NCBI GenBank assembly: GCA_001592145.1
Contig: BCWJ01000017.1
Span: 38,164 to 102,163 of the forward strand
Length of the DNA: 64,000 bases
Origin: Xylanimicrobium pachnodae JCM 13526 = NBRC 107786
GTDB lineage: Bacteria; Actinomycetota; Actinomycetes; Actinomycetales; Cellulomonadaceae
Direction: 5' to 3'
Shown here piece after piece: positions 8,324 to 17,528 of this stretch. The notes beneath the pieces were generated by a model. It did no database searches, was not told where the DNA came from, and saw only the letters and a program-made list of their open reading frames with translations. Within the stretch, counting starts at the first letter, position 1. Each line of letters starts with the position of its first letter. Position numbers and translations under genes: made by a program.

Positions 8324-8833
8324 TCACTCGGCGGGCGCGGGCTGAACCACGACGTAGCGGTCCGGCTCTACACCCCGCGAGTCGCTGACCAGGCCGGCCG
8401 CCGCCACGGCGTCATGCACCACCTTGCGCTCGAACGCGTTCAGCGGAGCCATGGAGACCTCCTCGCCCGATGCCTTGACCTGCTCCACGGTGGCAGTCGC
8501 GAGCGCGGTGAGCTCGGCGCGACGGGTCGCCCGGAAGCCCGCGACGTCGAGCATCAGACGGCTCCGCTCACCGGTGCGAGCCTGCACGGCCAACCGGGTC
8601 AGGTCCTGCAGCGCCTCGAGAACGACGCCGTCCTTCCCGACCAGATGGTTGATGGAGCGCTGGTCCTCAGCCACGATCTCGACGGCCGCGCGCCCATGCC
8701 GGACGTCGATGTCGATATCGCCGTCCAGATCCGCGATGTCGAGCAGCTCTTCCAAGTAGTCGGCCGCGATCTCGCCCTCATCCTCCAGCGGGGTCGCGTG
8801 CTGCGTGGTGCTCTCCGGTGTCACGTCGGTCAT
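8324..8833 (-). CDS. jag: Jag/KhpB family RNA-binding protein (KH-R3H)
   Basis: This 169-residue protein has an acidic N-terminus, a KH domain with the GKDGVVLEAL loop (about residues 68-77) and a C-terminal R3H domain (FERKVVHDAVAAAG). Jag/KhpB proteins bind RNA and influence cell shape and division in Gram-positive bacteria. The gene is 6 bp after yidC, so the two are surely co-transcribed. The N-terminal Jag-N domain of firmicute members is missing, as usual in actinobacteria. Confidence 0.93.
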   Translation of the reverse strand: MTDVTPESTTQHATPLEDEGEIAADYLEELLDIADLDGDIDIDVRHGRAAVEIVAEDQRSINHLVGKDGVVLEALQDLTRLAVQARTGERSRLMLDVAGFRATRRAELTALATATVEQVKASGEEVSMAPLNAFERKVVHDAVAAAGLVSDSRGVEPDRYVVVQPAPAE

Positions 8834-8839
8834 GGCGTG

Positions 8840-9796
8840 TCAGCCCTTCTTCTTACGGTTCTTACGCTGCGGCTGGACCCGCTGTCCCGAGGGCTTGGGG
8901 GTCTCGGTCGGGGTCTCGATCTCGGGCACGATGCCCTTGGCCGCGAGCTGGCGGGCCTTGCGCTCCTTCAGGCGGCGCTCGGCCTCAGAGCCGGGCGCCG
9001 GCATGCGGCGGATCGTGTAGAACTGCTGACCCATGGACCAGATGTTGGTCACGGTCCAGTAGATGAGCACACCCACCGGGAAGTTCACGCCGGACACCGC
9101 GAAGACCAGCGGCAGGACGTAGAGCATCATCTTCTGCGTGCTCGCCATGGGGCCCTCGAGGGCCGCCTTCGGCATGTTCTTCATGGTCAACTGGCGCTGG
9201 GTCGTGAAGGTCGTCACCGACATCAGCACGATCAGCACGATGACCACCACGCGCGCGGCCATGTCCTCCGTCTGGAGGAACACCTCGGACAGGTGGGCGC
9301 CGAACAGGCTCGATGCCTCGAAGTCGCTCGCGACCTCCTGGGTGAGCGGACCGAACGACCACGGCCGCGCCAGCTCGTCACCTGCCGCGATGTTCTGCAG
9401 GTGACTCAGCACACGGAACAGCGCGAAGAAGATCGGGGACTGCAGCAGGATGGGCAGGCAGGAGGAGAACGGGTTCGTCCCGTGCTTCTTGTACAGCTCC
9501 ATCGTCTCGCGGGTCATCGCCTCGCGAGAAGCCGGGTCCGTCTTACCCTTGTACTTCTTCTGGACCGCCTGCAGCTCGGGCTGGATGAGCTGCATCCCGC
9601 GCGAGGCCTTGATCTGCTTCACGAACAGCGGGATCATCGCGGCCCGCATGATGAGGGTCAGCGCGACGATCGCCAGCACCCAGGCAATGCCCGGCCCGTC
9701 CCCGAAGCCGATGTGGGCGAACACCCAGTGCGTCCCATAGAGGATCCAGGAGACCACCCACATGATGGGGGCGAGGATCGGATCGAGGAAGTTCAT
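8840..9796 (-). CDS. yidC: Membrane protein insertase YidC
   Basis: This 318-residue insertase of the YidC/Oxa1/Alb3 family places proteins in the cytoplasmic membrane with or without SecYEG. It has an N-terminal hydrophobic segment (about 28-50), an amphipathic segment with LIQPELQAVQKKYKGK, the conserved NPFSSCLPILLQSPIFFALF membrane region, further membrane helices near 180-260, and a basic tail ending RKNRKKKG. The conserved arginine of the hydrophilic groove is in LTLIMRAAMIP. It lies in the rpmH-rnpA-yidD-yidC-jag-rsmG order. Confidence 0.97.
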   Translation of the reverse strand: MNFLDPILAPIMWVVSWILYGTHWVFAHIGFGDGPGIAWVLAIVALTLIMRAAMIPLFVKQIKASRGMQLIQPELQAVQKKYKGKTDPASREAMTRETMELYKKHGTNPFSSCLPILLQSPIFFALFRVLSHLQNIAAGDELARPWSFGPLTQEVASDFEASSLFGAHLSEVFLQTEDMAARVVVIVLIVLMSVTTFTTQRQLTMKNMPKAALEGPMASTQKMMLYVLPLVFAVSGVNFPVGVLIYWTVTNIWSMGQQFYTIRRMPAPGSEAERRLKERKARQLAAKGIVPEIETPTETPKPSGQRVQPQRKNRKKKG

Positions 9797-9836
9797 GCCG
9801 GTCGTGTCTCCTAGTGGATAGGCCTGAGGAAAAGTC

Positions 9837-9857
9837 TGTGGACAAACCTGTGGACTG
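9837..9857. other. DnaA boxes upstream of yidC
   Basis: A perfect DnaA box (TGTGGACAA, 9837-9845) and a second 7-of-9 box (TGTGGACTG, 9849-9857) sit exactly 12 bp apart in the 102-bp gap between yidD and yidC; AGTGGATAG at 9813-9821 is a weaker third. Confidence 0.6.
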
Positions 9858-9898
9858 CGCGGGGCGCGTCCGCCGGGCCGTCACGGGTAGAACCGTGT

Positions 9899-10246
9899 TC
9901 AGTGCCCGCGCGGGTGCTGCGTCAGATCCCGGCGCACGCCGCCGGCCGCAGGAGTCGCATCCTGTGCCACGGGGGTAGAACCCATGGCACGGCCCGCGCG
10001 CGGCCTTGCCGGCGGTACGTCGTCCACGCCGCCGAGGCTCCAGGGGTTGCAGCGCAGGATCCGCCACAGCGCCAGTCCCGTTCCTCGTAGCGCGCCGTGG
10101 GTCCGGAGGGCGACGACGGCGTACTGGGAGCACGACGGGTAGTACTTGCAGGTAGGCCCGCTCAGCGGTGAGAGAACCACCTGGTACACCCGGATCACAC
10201 CGACCAGCACGCTGGTCGGCAGGTCGCGCAGCCGTTCGAGGGTCAT
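9899..10246 (-). CDS. yidD: Membrane protein insertion efficiency factor YidD
   Basis: A 115-residue small membrane-associated protein thought to help YidC-mediated insertion. The core matches the family: [28 protein letters not shown] and [19 protein letters not shown], including the conserved cysteines. It overlaps rnpA by 4 bp, so translation is coupled. The C-terminal 35 residues after DDVP are a non-conserved tail. Confidence 0.95.
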   Translation of the reverse strand: MTLERLRDLPTSVLVGVIRVYQVVLSPLSGPTCKYYPSCSQYAVVALRTHGALRGTGLALWRILRCNPWSLGGVDDVPPARPRAGRAMGSTPVAQDATPAAGGVRRDLTQHPRGH

Positions 10247-10626
10247 CCGGTCGCCACCCGTTGCAGGGCTCGTGCGAGGGCCCCTTGCACGTCGGCGCGG
10301 AGCTGCTCCGGCGTCGCCGTCGACGAGGCAGGAAGAGCGCGCAGCACGATGTGGGCTCGGACGGGGAGCGACAGCTGGCCACGGGGGTCCAGCAGCGGGC
10401 GAACTGTCTCGCGAAGCCGACGCTTGACGCGGTTCCGCTGCACGGAGTTACCCACAGCCTTGGAAACGACAAAACCGACCAGTGGTCCGGCATTCGACGG
10501 CTCGTCGACGACCACGTCGTCGACGAGCACGTGTGCCACCACGGTCGTTCGTCCTGAGCGCGCGCCTCGACGCACCGTCCGCTGAAAGTCGGCGGAACGA
10601 CGCAACCGGTGCGTCGAGGGGAGCAC
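10243..10626 (-). CDS. rnpA: Ribonuclease P protein component
   Basis: The basic protein subunit of RNase P, 127 residues from GTG 10626 (reading [14 protein letters not shown], the normal start of the family). The RNA-binding signature is [10 protein letters not shown] near residues 65-75. The frame is open further upstream, but that region overlaps rpmH and lacks similarity to RnpA. The gene is 14 bp after rpmH and overlaps yidD by 4 bp. Confidence 0.94.
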   Translation of the reverse strand: MLPSTHRLRRSADFQRTVRRGARSGRTTVVAHVLVDDVVVDEPSNAGPLVGFVVSKAVGNSVQRNRVKRRLRETVRPLLDPRGQLSLPVRAHIVLRALPASSTATPEQLRADVQGALARALQRVATG

Positions 10627-10640
10627 GCGGGAGCGGGTGT

Positions 10641-10778
10641 TCAGGCAGAGAGCTCGGCGCGGCCCTTGCGGCGCCGCGCAGCGAGGATGGCGCGCCCGGC
10701 GCGGGTGCGCATGCGCAGCCGGAAGCCGTGGGTCTTCGCGCGACGGCGGTTGTTCGGCTGGAAGGTCCGCTTGCTCAC
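10641..10778 (-). CDS. rpmH: 50S ribosomal protein L34
   Basis: A 45-residue, strongly basic ribosomal protein read from GTG 10778: it begins [19 protein letters not shown] and ends KGRAELSA, the standard L34. An AGGAG Shine-Dalgarno lies 5 nt before the start. It is first in the rpmH-rnpA-yidD-yidC-jag-rsmG series and divergent from dnaA. Confidence 0.97.
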   Translation of the reverse strand: MSKRTFQPNNRRRAKTHGFRLRMRTRAGRAILAARRRKGRAELSA

Positions 10779-10844
10779 AAGTGCTCCTGAGATGACATCG
10801 GACGGCATAGCCGCCCGACGGGGTCGAGGTTTCTAGCATGTGCC

Positions 10845-10870
10845 GGGTGTCCGGACAGGGTGTCCGGACG
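10845..10870. repeat. Tandem GGGTGTCCGGAC repeat, possible operator
   Basis: GGGTGTCCGGAC occurs at 10845-10856 and again at 10858-10869. Each copy holds the palindrome TGTCCGGAC(A/G). It lies about 65-90 bp before the rpmH start in the rpmH-dnaA divergent gap. Confidence 0.4.
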
Positions 10871-11049
10871 AAGGACCGGCCGGGGCCGTCACCTGGTGTC
10901 GGACTAGCGCGAGAGCGCGCGAAAGCACCCGGTGTGGCTACCCAACGCTACGCGTGGCACCCCGCAGCGGTCAAACCCACGCCAGGGCGAGAGATGATGG
11001 GCGCCGGGCCCGCGACGGCTGCCGAGCCAGTACCGCGACACCCGGTCCA

Positions 11050-11082
11050 TATTCCACAGCTTGTGGACAACCATGTGGACAG
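11050..11082. other. DnaA boxes in the dnaA upstream region
   Basis: Within the 486-bp gap between rpmH and dnaA, TATTCCACA (11050-11058), a perfect TGTGGACAA (11062-11070) and TGTGGACAG (11074-11082) lie at 12-bp spacing, about 180-215 bp before the dnaA start, consistent with DnaA autoregulation. No small gene is evident in the rest of the gap. Confidence 0.65.
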
Positions 11083-11264
11083 CGCGGGTGTGGTCTGCCT
11101 CCGGGCGTGGCACACTCCGAGTTCTCAACCCTCGCACGCGCCGAGCCTGGCTGCTCGCGTGCGTCGGACGATGTGCACAGTACAGGTGGCGGGAGACGCC
11201 GTCGGCCCACTCAGGACGACGTACGGACCGACGCAGCAGGACGACGTGACGAAGGAGCTCCCCG

Positions 11265-12689
11265 GTGGCGGACGAGGACATCAGCAAGGTTTGGGCGCTG
11301 ACGCTCGAGGCGCTCGAGGCGCGCCCTGACGTCACTCCCCGTCAGCTTGCCTTCGTCCGCGAGGCGAAGCCGATGGCGGTCGTGGGCGGAACCGCGTTCA
11401 TCGCGGTTCCCCACGAGGCGACCCGTGCCTACATCGAGACGAGCGTGCGCGAGCAGCTCATCTCCGCGCTGTCCTCCGTGCTCGACTATGACGTCCGGTT
11501 CGGCATCACGGTGGACCCCGAGCTCAGCATGGAGTCCATCTCCGGCCCGACGCCCGACTATGTCGACGCCGACGACTCCCGTATCCCCGAGGACGCGCGC
11601 ATGCCGGAGGTGCCGTCGTCTCCGCTGCCGGAGCCCGCCCACCCGGCCGCGGAGCCGACCCGGCTCAACCCCCGCTACGTGTTCGACACCTTCGTCATCG
11701 GTGCGTCGAACCGGTTCGCGCACGCGGCCGCGGTCGCCGTCGCGGAGGCACCCGCCAAGGCGTACAACCCCCTCTTCATCTACGGCGGCTCGGGTCTCGG
11801 CAAGACCCACCTGCTCCACGCCATCGGCCACTACGCGCACAACCTGTACCCGCACGTGCGGGTCCGGTACGTGAACTCCGAGGAGTTCACCAACGACTTC
11901 ATCAACAGCATCGGCGACAAGAAGCAGGGCGCGTTCCAGCGGAGGTACCGCGACGTCGACGTGCTCCTCATCGACGACATCCAGTTCCTGCAGGGCAAGG
12001 AACAGACGATGGAGGAGTTCTTCCACACCTTCAACGCCCTCCACAACGCGAACAAGCAGGTGGTCATCACCTCGGACGTGCCGCCCAAGCAGCTCAACGG
12101 GTTCGAGGACCGCCTGCGGTCCCGCTTCGAGTGGGGCCTGATCACCGACGTCCAGCCGCCGGACCTCGAGACCCGCATCGCGATCCTGCGCAAGAAGGCG
12201 GCCAGCGACCGGCTCGACGTCCCGCAGGACGTCCTGAGCTACATCGGCTCGCGCATCTCGAGCAACATCCGTGAGCTCGAGGGCGCTCTGATCCGGGTGA
12301 CGGCCTTCGCGAACCTCAACCGCCAGAACGTGGACCTCCCGCTCGCAGAGATCGTGCTGCGCGACCTGATCATCGACGACGACCCTGCCGAGGTCACCCC
12401 GGCCGTGGTGATCGCCCAGACCGCCGCCTACTTCGGCTTGAGCATCGAGGACCTGTGCGGCAGCTCGCGTTCCCGCGTGCTGGTCACCGCCCGACAGATC
12501 GCCATGTACCTGTGCCGGGAGCTCACAGAGCTCTCGCTGCCCAAGATCGGGCAGCAGTTCGGCGGCCGTGACCACACCACCGTGATGCACGCGAACAAGA
12601 AGATCGCGGGGCAGATGGCGGAGCGCCGTTCCACCTACAACCAGGTCACGGAGCTGACCAGCCGCATCCGTCAGCAGCACCGGGGCTGA
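11265..12689 (+). CDS. dnaA: Chromosomal replication initiator protein DnaA
   Basis: The 474-residue AAA+ initiator. Domain I is at residues 1-85, a short acidic/proline domain II at about 90-130, the ATPase from 135 with Walker A GGSGLGKT (174-181) and Walker B LLIDDIQ (234-240), and the DNA-binding domain IV at the end with [10 protein letters not shown] (from about 434). GTG 11265 follows GAAGGAG at 11251-11257. Domain II is far shorter than in Streptomyces. Next to it lies oriC. Confidence 0.98.
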   Translation: MADEDISKVWALTLEALEARPDVTPRQLAFVREAKPMAVVGGTAFIAVPHEATRAYIETSVREQLISALSSVLDYDVRFGITVDPELSMESISGPTPDYVDADDSRIPEDARMPEVPSSPLPEPAHPAAEPTRLNPRYVFDTFVIGASNRFAHAAAVAVAEAPAKAYNPLFIYGGSGLGKTHLLHAIGHYAHNLYPHVRVRYVNSEEFTNDFINSIGDKKQGAFQRRYRDVDVLLIDDIQFLQGKEQTMEEFFHTFNALHNANKQVVITSDVPPKQLNGFEDRLRSRFEWGLITDVQPPDLETRIAILRKKAASDRLDVPQDVLSYIGSRISSNIRELEGALIRVTAFANLNRQNVDLPLAEIVLRDLIIDDDPAEVTPAVVIAQTAAYFGLSIEDLCGSSRSRVLVTARQIAMYLCRELTELSLPKIGQQFGGRDHTTVMHANKKIAGQMAERRSTYNQVTELTSRIRQQHRG

Positions 12690-13155
12690 CCGGACGGACT
12701 TTCGCACAACCCGCCCACAGGTGTGGACAACTCTGTGGACGTCCGGTCGTGCTGCGCAGAGCCCCCATCAACACCTGTGCACAAGGCTGTGGATAGGTGT
12801 GGATGACGCCCGGGATAATTGTGGACCAGCATGGGTCGATCGGTGGATGCCTGTGGGAACAGCTCTCCCCATCCACAGGCACCCCTCGCTCACCCACAGG
12901 CGCACCCCCAACCCGTCCACACCCCCAATCAGGCTCTGACCTGCGGAAACACCGAATATCAACAAGTTCCACAACTCCGATGACGACGACTTCCTGAATT
13001 TCAGAAGAAGATCTCCTCGCGCCTTCATTGGGCGGGAGCCACGGCCGCCGCACCAGCAGGCGCCACCTCCACGCACAGGCGGTCCACGCGGATGCAGCCC
13101 GAGCCGGCACTCGCGTAGTGTTCGGGTACCGACAGCGCTCGAACAAGGGAGTGGG
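12690..13155. other. oriC: Replication origin oriC with DnaA-box cluster
   Basis: The 466-bp dnaA-dnaN gap has no gene and is dense in DnaA boxes. On the minus orientation: TGTGGACAA 12722-12730 (perfect), TGTGGACGT 12734, TGTGCACAA 12776, TGTGGATAG 12788, TGTGGATGA 12798, TGTGGACCA 12820. On the plus orientation: CCATCCACA 12869, CCGTCCACA 12913, AGTTCCACA 12965. Orientation switches near 12860. An AT-richer stretch at 12940-13015 next to dnaN is a candidate unwinding element. Confidence 0.92.
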
Positions 13156-14289
13156 ATGAAGTTCCGGGTTGACCGTGACGTCCTGGCCGATGCCGTCACC
13201 TGGACCGCGCGTACCCTTCCCGCGCGCCCACCCGCTCCGGTGCTGGCCGGTGTCCGCATCGAGGCAGACGCCACCGGGGTGATCACCCTCGCCAGCTTCG
13301 ACTACGAGGTCTCGGCACGGTCCGAGATCCCCGCGGAGGTCGCGGAACCGGGGACGGCCCTGGTCTCCGGTCGCCTGCTGGCCGACATCGCGCGCGCCCT
13401 GCCCCACAAGCCCGTCGACGTCACCGTCGAGGGCACCAAGGTGGTGGTGACCTGCGGTGCCTCGCGGTTCACCCTCTTGACGATGCCGGTCGAGGACTAT
13501 CCGACGCTCCCCCAGATGCCTGAGCTCAGCGGCACCGTGTCGGGCGACGCGCTGACCCTCGCGGTGGCGCAGGTCTCGGTGGCCGCCAGCCGGGACGAGA
13601 CGCTCCCGCTGCTCACCGGGGTGCGCGTGGAGATCGACGGCGAGCGCATCACCCTGCTGTCGACCGACCGGTACCGCCTCGCGCTGCGTGAGCTCACCTG
13701 GACCCCGGCCACCCCGGGCTTCACCGCCGTCGCGCTGGTCAAGGCCAAGACCCTGACCGACGTCGCGAAGTCGTTGGGCTCCGGGGGCGGTCTGGTCAAC
13801 GTGGGGCTGTCCACGGGGACCGGCATGGACCTGATCGGGTTCGAGGCCGGCGGTCGGCACACGACGTCCCAGCTCGTCGACGGCGACTACCCTGCCGTGC
13901 GTCGGCTCTTCCCGGACGCGACGCCGATCCACGCCGTGGTGCCCACCCAGGCGCTGATCGAGGCGGCCCGTCGCGTCTCGCTGGTCGCGGAGCGCAACAC
14001 CCCGATCCGGTTGGCGTTCTCGGAGGGCCAGGTGGTGCTCGACGCCGGACAGGGCGACGACGCGCAGGCTTCCGAGGCGCTCGAGGCGGTGCTGGTGGGT
14101 GAGGACATCACGGTGGCCTTCAACCCGCAGTTCCTGCTCGACGGGCTGACGGCACTGGGCACCGACTTCGTGCGGCTGTCGTTCACTCACCCGAACAAGC
14201 CGGTCGAGTTCACGGGCCAGGAGTCGCTGGACGGCGAGGACTCGGCGGACTACCGCTACCTGCTGGTCCCCATCCGTTTCGCGGGCTGA
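13156..14289 (+). CDS. dnaN: DNA polymerase III beta subunit (sliding clamp)
   Basis: The 377-residue beta clamp that tethers DNA polymerase III to DNA. It begins MKFRVDRDVLADAV and ends LLVPIRF, the conserved C-terminus of clamps, and contains the family segment LPLLTGVRVEIDG. ATG 13156 follows GGGAGTGGG. It is the standard gene after oriC and is likely transcribed on from here toward gnd (82-bp gap). Confidence 0.98.
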   Translation: MKFRVDRDVLADAVTWTARTLPARPPAPVLAGVRIEADATGVITLASFDYEVSARSEIPAEVAEPGTALVSGRLLADIARALPHKPVDVTVEGTKVVVTCGASRFTLLTMPVEDYPTLPQMPELSGTVSGDALTLAVAQVSVAASRDETLPLLTGVRVEIDGERITLLSTDRYRLALRELTWTPATPGFTAVALVKAKTLTDVAKSLGSGGGLVNVGLSTGTGMDLIGFEAGGRHTTSQLVDGDYPAVRRLFPDATPIHAVVPTQALIEAARRVSLVAERNTPIRLAFSEGQVVLDAGQGDDAQASEALEAVLVGEDITVAFNPQFLLDGLTALGTDFVRLSFTHPNKPVEFTGQESLDGEDSADYRYLLVPIRFAG

Positions 14290-14371
14290 CGCGCCGAGGT
14301 CCGGGCGCGCCCGGACCGCCGTCCGAGCACGTTCCCGAAGCAGGACCGAACAAGCACGCGAGGAGCACGTC

Positions 14372-15265
<894 letters not shown>

Positions 15266-15272
15266 CCCCTGC

Positions 15273-15330
15273 GGTGGTCGAGCCTGTCACGACCAGCTCG
15301 AACCACCACGTGGTTTCGACAGGCTCAATC
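15273..15330. repeat. REP-like inverted repeat between gnd and recF
   Basis: GTGGTCGAGCCTGTC (15274-15288) and GACAGGCTCAATC (15318-15330) form an inverted repeat around an inner pair of AACCAC/GTGGTT. The same GAGCCTGTCGAGAC-type motif occurs at 44748-44762. It may act as a terminator for gnd. Confidence 0.5.
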
Positions 15331-15346
15331 ATCGGGACGACGCCGC

Positions 15347-16642
15347 ATGTACATCTCTCACCTCTCGCTGCTCGACTTCCGCTCCTACGCGGCAGTCGAC
15401 GTCGAGCTCGAGCCCGGGCCCAACGCGTTCGTCGGCCGTAACGGGCAGGGCAAGACGAACCTGGTCGAGGCGATCGGGTACGTGGCGACGCTCGGGTCGC
15501 ACCGCGTGGCGAACGACGCTCCCCTGGTCCGGGCGGGCGCGGAGCGCGCCGTGGTGCGGACCCGCATCGTGCGGGGCGACCGCGCCTCGACGGTCGAGCT
15601 GGAGATCACCCCTGGGCGCGCCAACCGGGCGCGGATCAACCGGGGTCAGCTGGGCCGGTCGCGGGACGTGCTGGGGATTCTGCGCACGGTGCTGTTCGCC
15701 CCCGAGGACCTGTCCCTCGTCAAGGGGGACCCGGACGGGCGCCGCAAGCTCATGGACCAGCTGGTGGTGCAGCTCCTCCCCCGGGCGGCGGGGCTGCTCG
15801 CGGACTACGACCGGGTGATCCGCCAGCGGTCCGCGCTGCTGAAGTCGATGCGGGCGCTGCGCGGGCCCCTGAGTGGTGTGGACATGTCCACGCTGGAGGT
15901 GTGGAACGCCAAGGCAGCCCAGCTCGGCGCGCAGGTGCTCGCGATGCGGCTCCAGGTGGTCCAGGCCCTGCGCCCCGAGGTCGCCGCGGCGTACGACCAG
16001 GTGAGCGAGTCGGACGGGCATGCGGAGCTCGCCTACCGGTCCAGCCTCGAGACGGCTCTGTCCGACGCGGCCCGGCCCGACGACGTCGCGGGATCCATCC
16101 TGCCGGCCGACCCACGGGCCGTACCGCCGTCGGCCGAGGAGCTGGAACGGCTGCTGCTCGATGCCATGGCGGCCATGCGGGCGCAGGAGGTGGAGCGGGG
16201 CGTCAGCCTGGTGGGACCGCACCGCGACGACCTGGTGCTCGTCCTGGGCGGCCTGCCTGCGAAGGGCTATGCGAGCCATGGTGAGTCCTGGTCGTTCGCG
16301 CTGGCGCTGCGACTCGCGTCCTACCGGCTGCTGGGCGGCTCGTCCCCGGCGGGGGCGATGCAGGAGTCCACAGCGTTACCCACAGGGTTACCCACACCGT
16401 TGTCCACAGGGTCGACGACGCCGAGGTTCTGGAACGACGACTTCGGCACAGGTGCGGAACCGGTGCTGATCCTGGACGACGTGTTCGCGGAGCTCGACCT
16501 GCGCCGCCGGGTTCGGCTGGCGGAGCTGGTCGCCCCCGCCGGGCAGGTGCTCATCACGGCGGCGGTGCCCGACGACGTCCCGTCCGGGCTGATGGCCACG
16601 CGGTTCGACGTGGTGACGGGGAGCGTGACGCGTGCGGCCTGA
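15347..16642 (+). CDS. recF: DNA replication and repair protein RecF
   Basis: The 431-residue SMC-like ATPase that helps load RecA at gaps. It has Walker [11 protein letters not shown] (about residues 28-37), the ABC signature segment [15 protein letters not shown], and Walker [12 protein letters not shown]. Between the last two, about 30 residues rich in Ser, Thr, Pro and Gly replace a short loop; this insert is encoded by a periodic DnaA-box array (16364-16408). It overlaps dciA by 11 bp. ATG 15347 has no clear Shine-Dalgarno. Confidence 0.96.
   Translation: MYISHLSLLDFRSYAAVDVELEPGPNAFVGRNGQGKTNLVEAIGYVATLGSHRVANDAPLVRAGAERAVVRTRIVRGDRASTVELEITPGRANRARINRGQLGRSRDVLGILRTVLFAPEDLSLVKGDPDGRRKLMDQLVVQLLPRAAGLLADYDRVIRQRSALLKSMRALRGPLSGVDMSTLEVWNAKAAQLGAQVLAMRLQVVQALRPEVAAAYDQVSESDGHAELAYRSSLETALSDAARPDDVAGSILPADPRAVPPSAEELERLLLDAMAAMRAQEVERGVSLVGPHRDDLVLVLGGLPAKGYASHGESWSFALALRLASYRLLGGSSPAGAMQESTALPTGLPTPLSTGSTTPRFWNDDFGTGAEPVLILDDVFAELDLRRRVRLAELVAPAGQVLITAAVPDDVPSGLMATRFDVVTGSVTRAA
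16364..16408. other. Four DnaA boxes at 12-bp period inside recF
   Basis: GAGTCCACA (16364-16372), TTACCCACA (16376-16384), TTACCCACA (16388-16396) and the perfect TTGTCCACA (16400-16408) lie in one orientation at exactly 12-bp steps. The array codes for the Ser/Thr/Pro-rich insert of RecF at about residues 340-354. Confidence 0.6.
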
Positions 16643-17204
16643 CGACTTCTCCGGCGTCGCCGGCGAGGAACCGGGTGCGGCGGCCGTGACCGACGGATCC
16701 AGCGCCGACGTGCCGCCGGCGGAGATCGCACGGGCTGCCCTCAACCGCGCGAAGGCCGCGGCCCGGGCCAGAGGGCTGCGCCCGGGGTCGCCCGCCCGCC
16801 GCTCGCCGCTGGCGGAACCGCGCAGGTCAGGGGCCGGACCGAGCGCACGGGACCCCCAGATGCTCTCCGACGTCGTCGGTCGCCTGCTGCGCGACAAGGG
16901 GTGGCGCGAGGAGGTGTCCGTGGGCGGCGTCATCGGCCGCTGGCGCGAGGTGGTGGGTGACGACATCGCCGATCACTGCACCCCGGAGACGTTCACCGAC
17001 AAGGTGCTGGTGGTGCGTGCGAGCTCGACGGCGTGGGCCACGCAGGTGCGGCTGCTCACGTCGACGCTGCTGCGCCGGCTGGCCGAGGAGGTGGGCGAGG
17101 GCGTGGTCGAGGAGGTCAAGGTGCTGGGCCCGGCGGGGCCCGGGTTCGGTCGCGGCCCGCGCTCGGTGCGTGGTGGCCGGGGCCCCCGGGACACCTGGGG
17201 CTGA
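16632..17204 (+). CDS. dciA: DciA family protein (DUF721)
   Basis: A 190-residue protein of the DciA/DUF721 family, which in other bacteria loads or stimulates the replicative helicase DnaB. The conserved domain covers about residues 78-165 ([37 protein letters not shown]-like [13 protein letters not shown]). The first 75 residues are a basic, disordered extension and the tail is Gly/Arg-rich. The GTG start lies within the end of recF, so the two are translationally coupled. Confidence 0.9.
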   Translation: MRPDDFSGVAGEEPGAAAVTDGSSADVPPAEIARAALNRAKAAARARGLRPGSPARRSPLAEPRRSGAGPSARDPQMLSDVVGRLLRDKGWREEVSVGGVIGRWREVVGDDIADHCTPETFTDKVLVVRASSTAWATQVRLLTSTLLRRLAEEVGEGVVEEVKVLGPAGPGFGRGPRSVRGGRGPRDTWG

Positions 17205-17253
17205 CCGGCCGCAGCCCCGCAGAGCCGGCCGGAGAATGCCGCCCAGGTGGTCG

Positions 17254-17307
17254 TGATCCACAAGACTGTGGATGACTATCCGCAGATGTGGAAAAACCTG
17301 TGGACGG
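17254..17307. other. DnaA boxes upstream of gyrB
   Basis: In the 324-bp gap before gyrB, TGATCCACA (17254-17262), TGTGGATGA (17267-17275), TGTGGAAAA (17287-17295) and TGTGGACGG (17299-17307) form a cluster; the last two are 12 bp apart. Each differs from TTGTCCACA by one to three bases. Confidence 0.5.
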
Positions 17308-17364
17308 GCATTCCGGGGATGCGCCGGAAGGCGCCGACATCCTGGGAAACTGGCCGAGTCACGG

Positions 17365-17370
17365 TAGACT
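17365..17370 (+). promoter_or_regulatory. Candidate -10 element of gyrB
   Basis: TAGACT preceded by GG, about 160 nt before the gyrB start and just after the DnaA-box cluster. No convincing -35 is seen, so this is a weak call. Confidence 0.35.
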
Positions 17371-17528
17371 AGGAGGGTTGTCCCGGACCATCCCGGGCCT
17401 GTTCGGACCGCTCCCCGCTCCCGCCGACCCTGGCGTTCGACGGCTAGCGCTGCGCCCGGATCGGCCCGATTGCCGGGACAGCGCGCACCGGCGGTGGTGC
17501 GTACGGACTGCGAGGAGCGAACCGGCCT

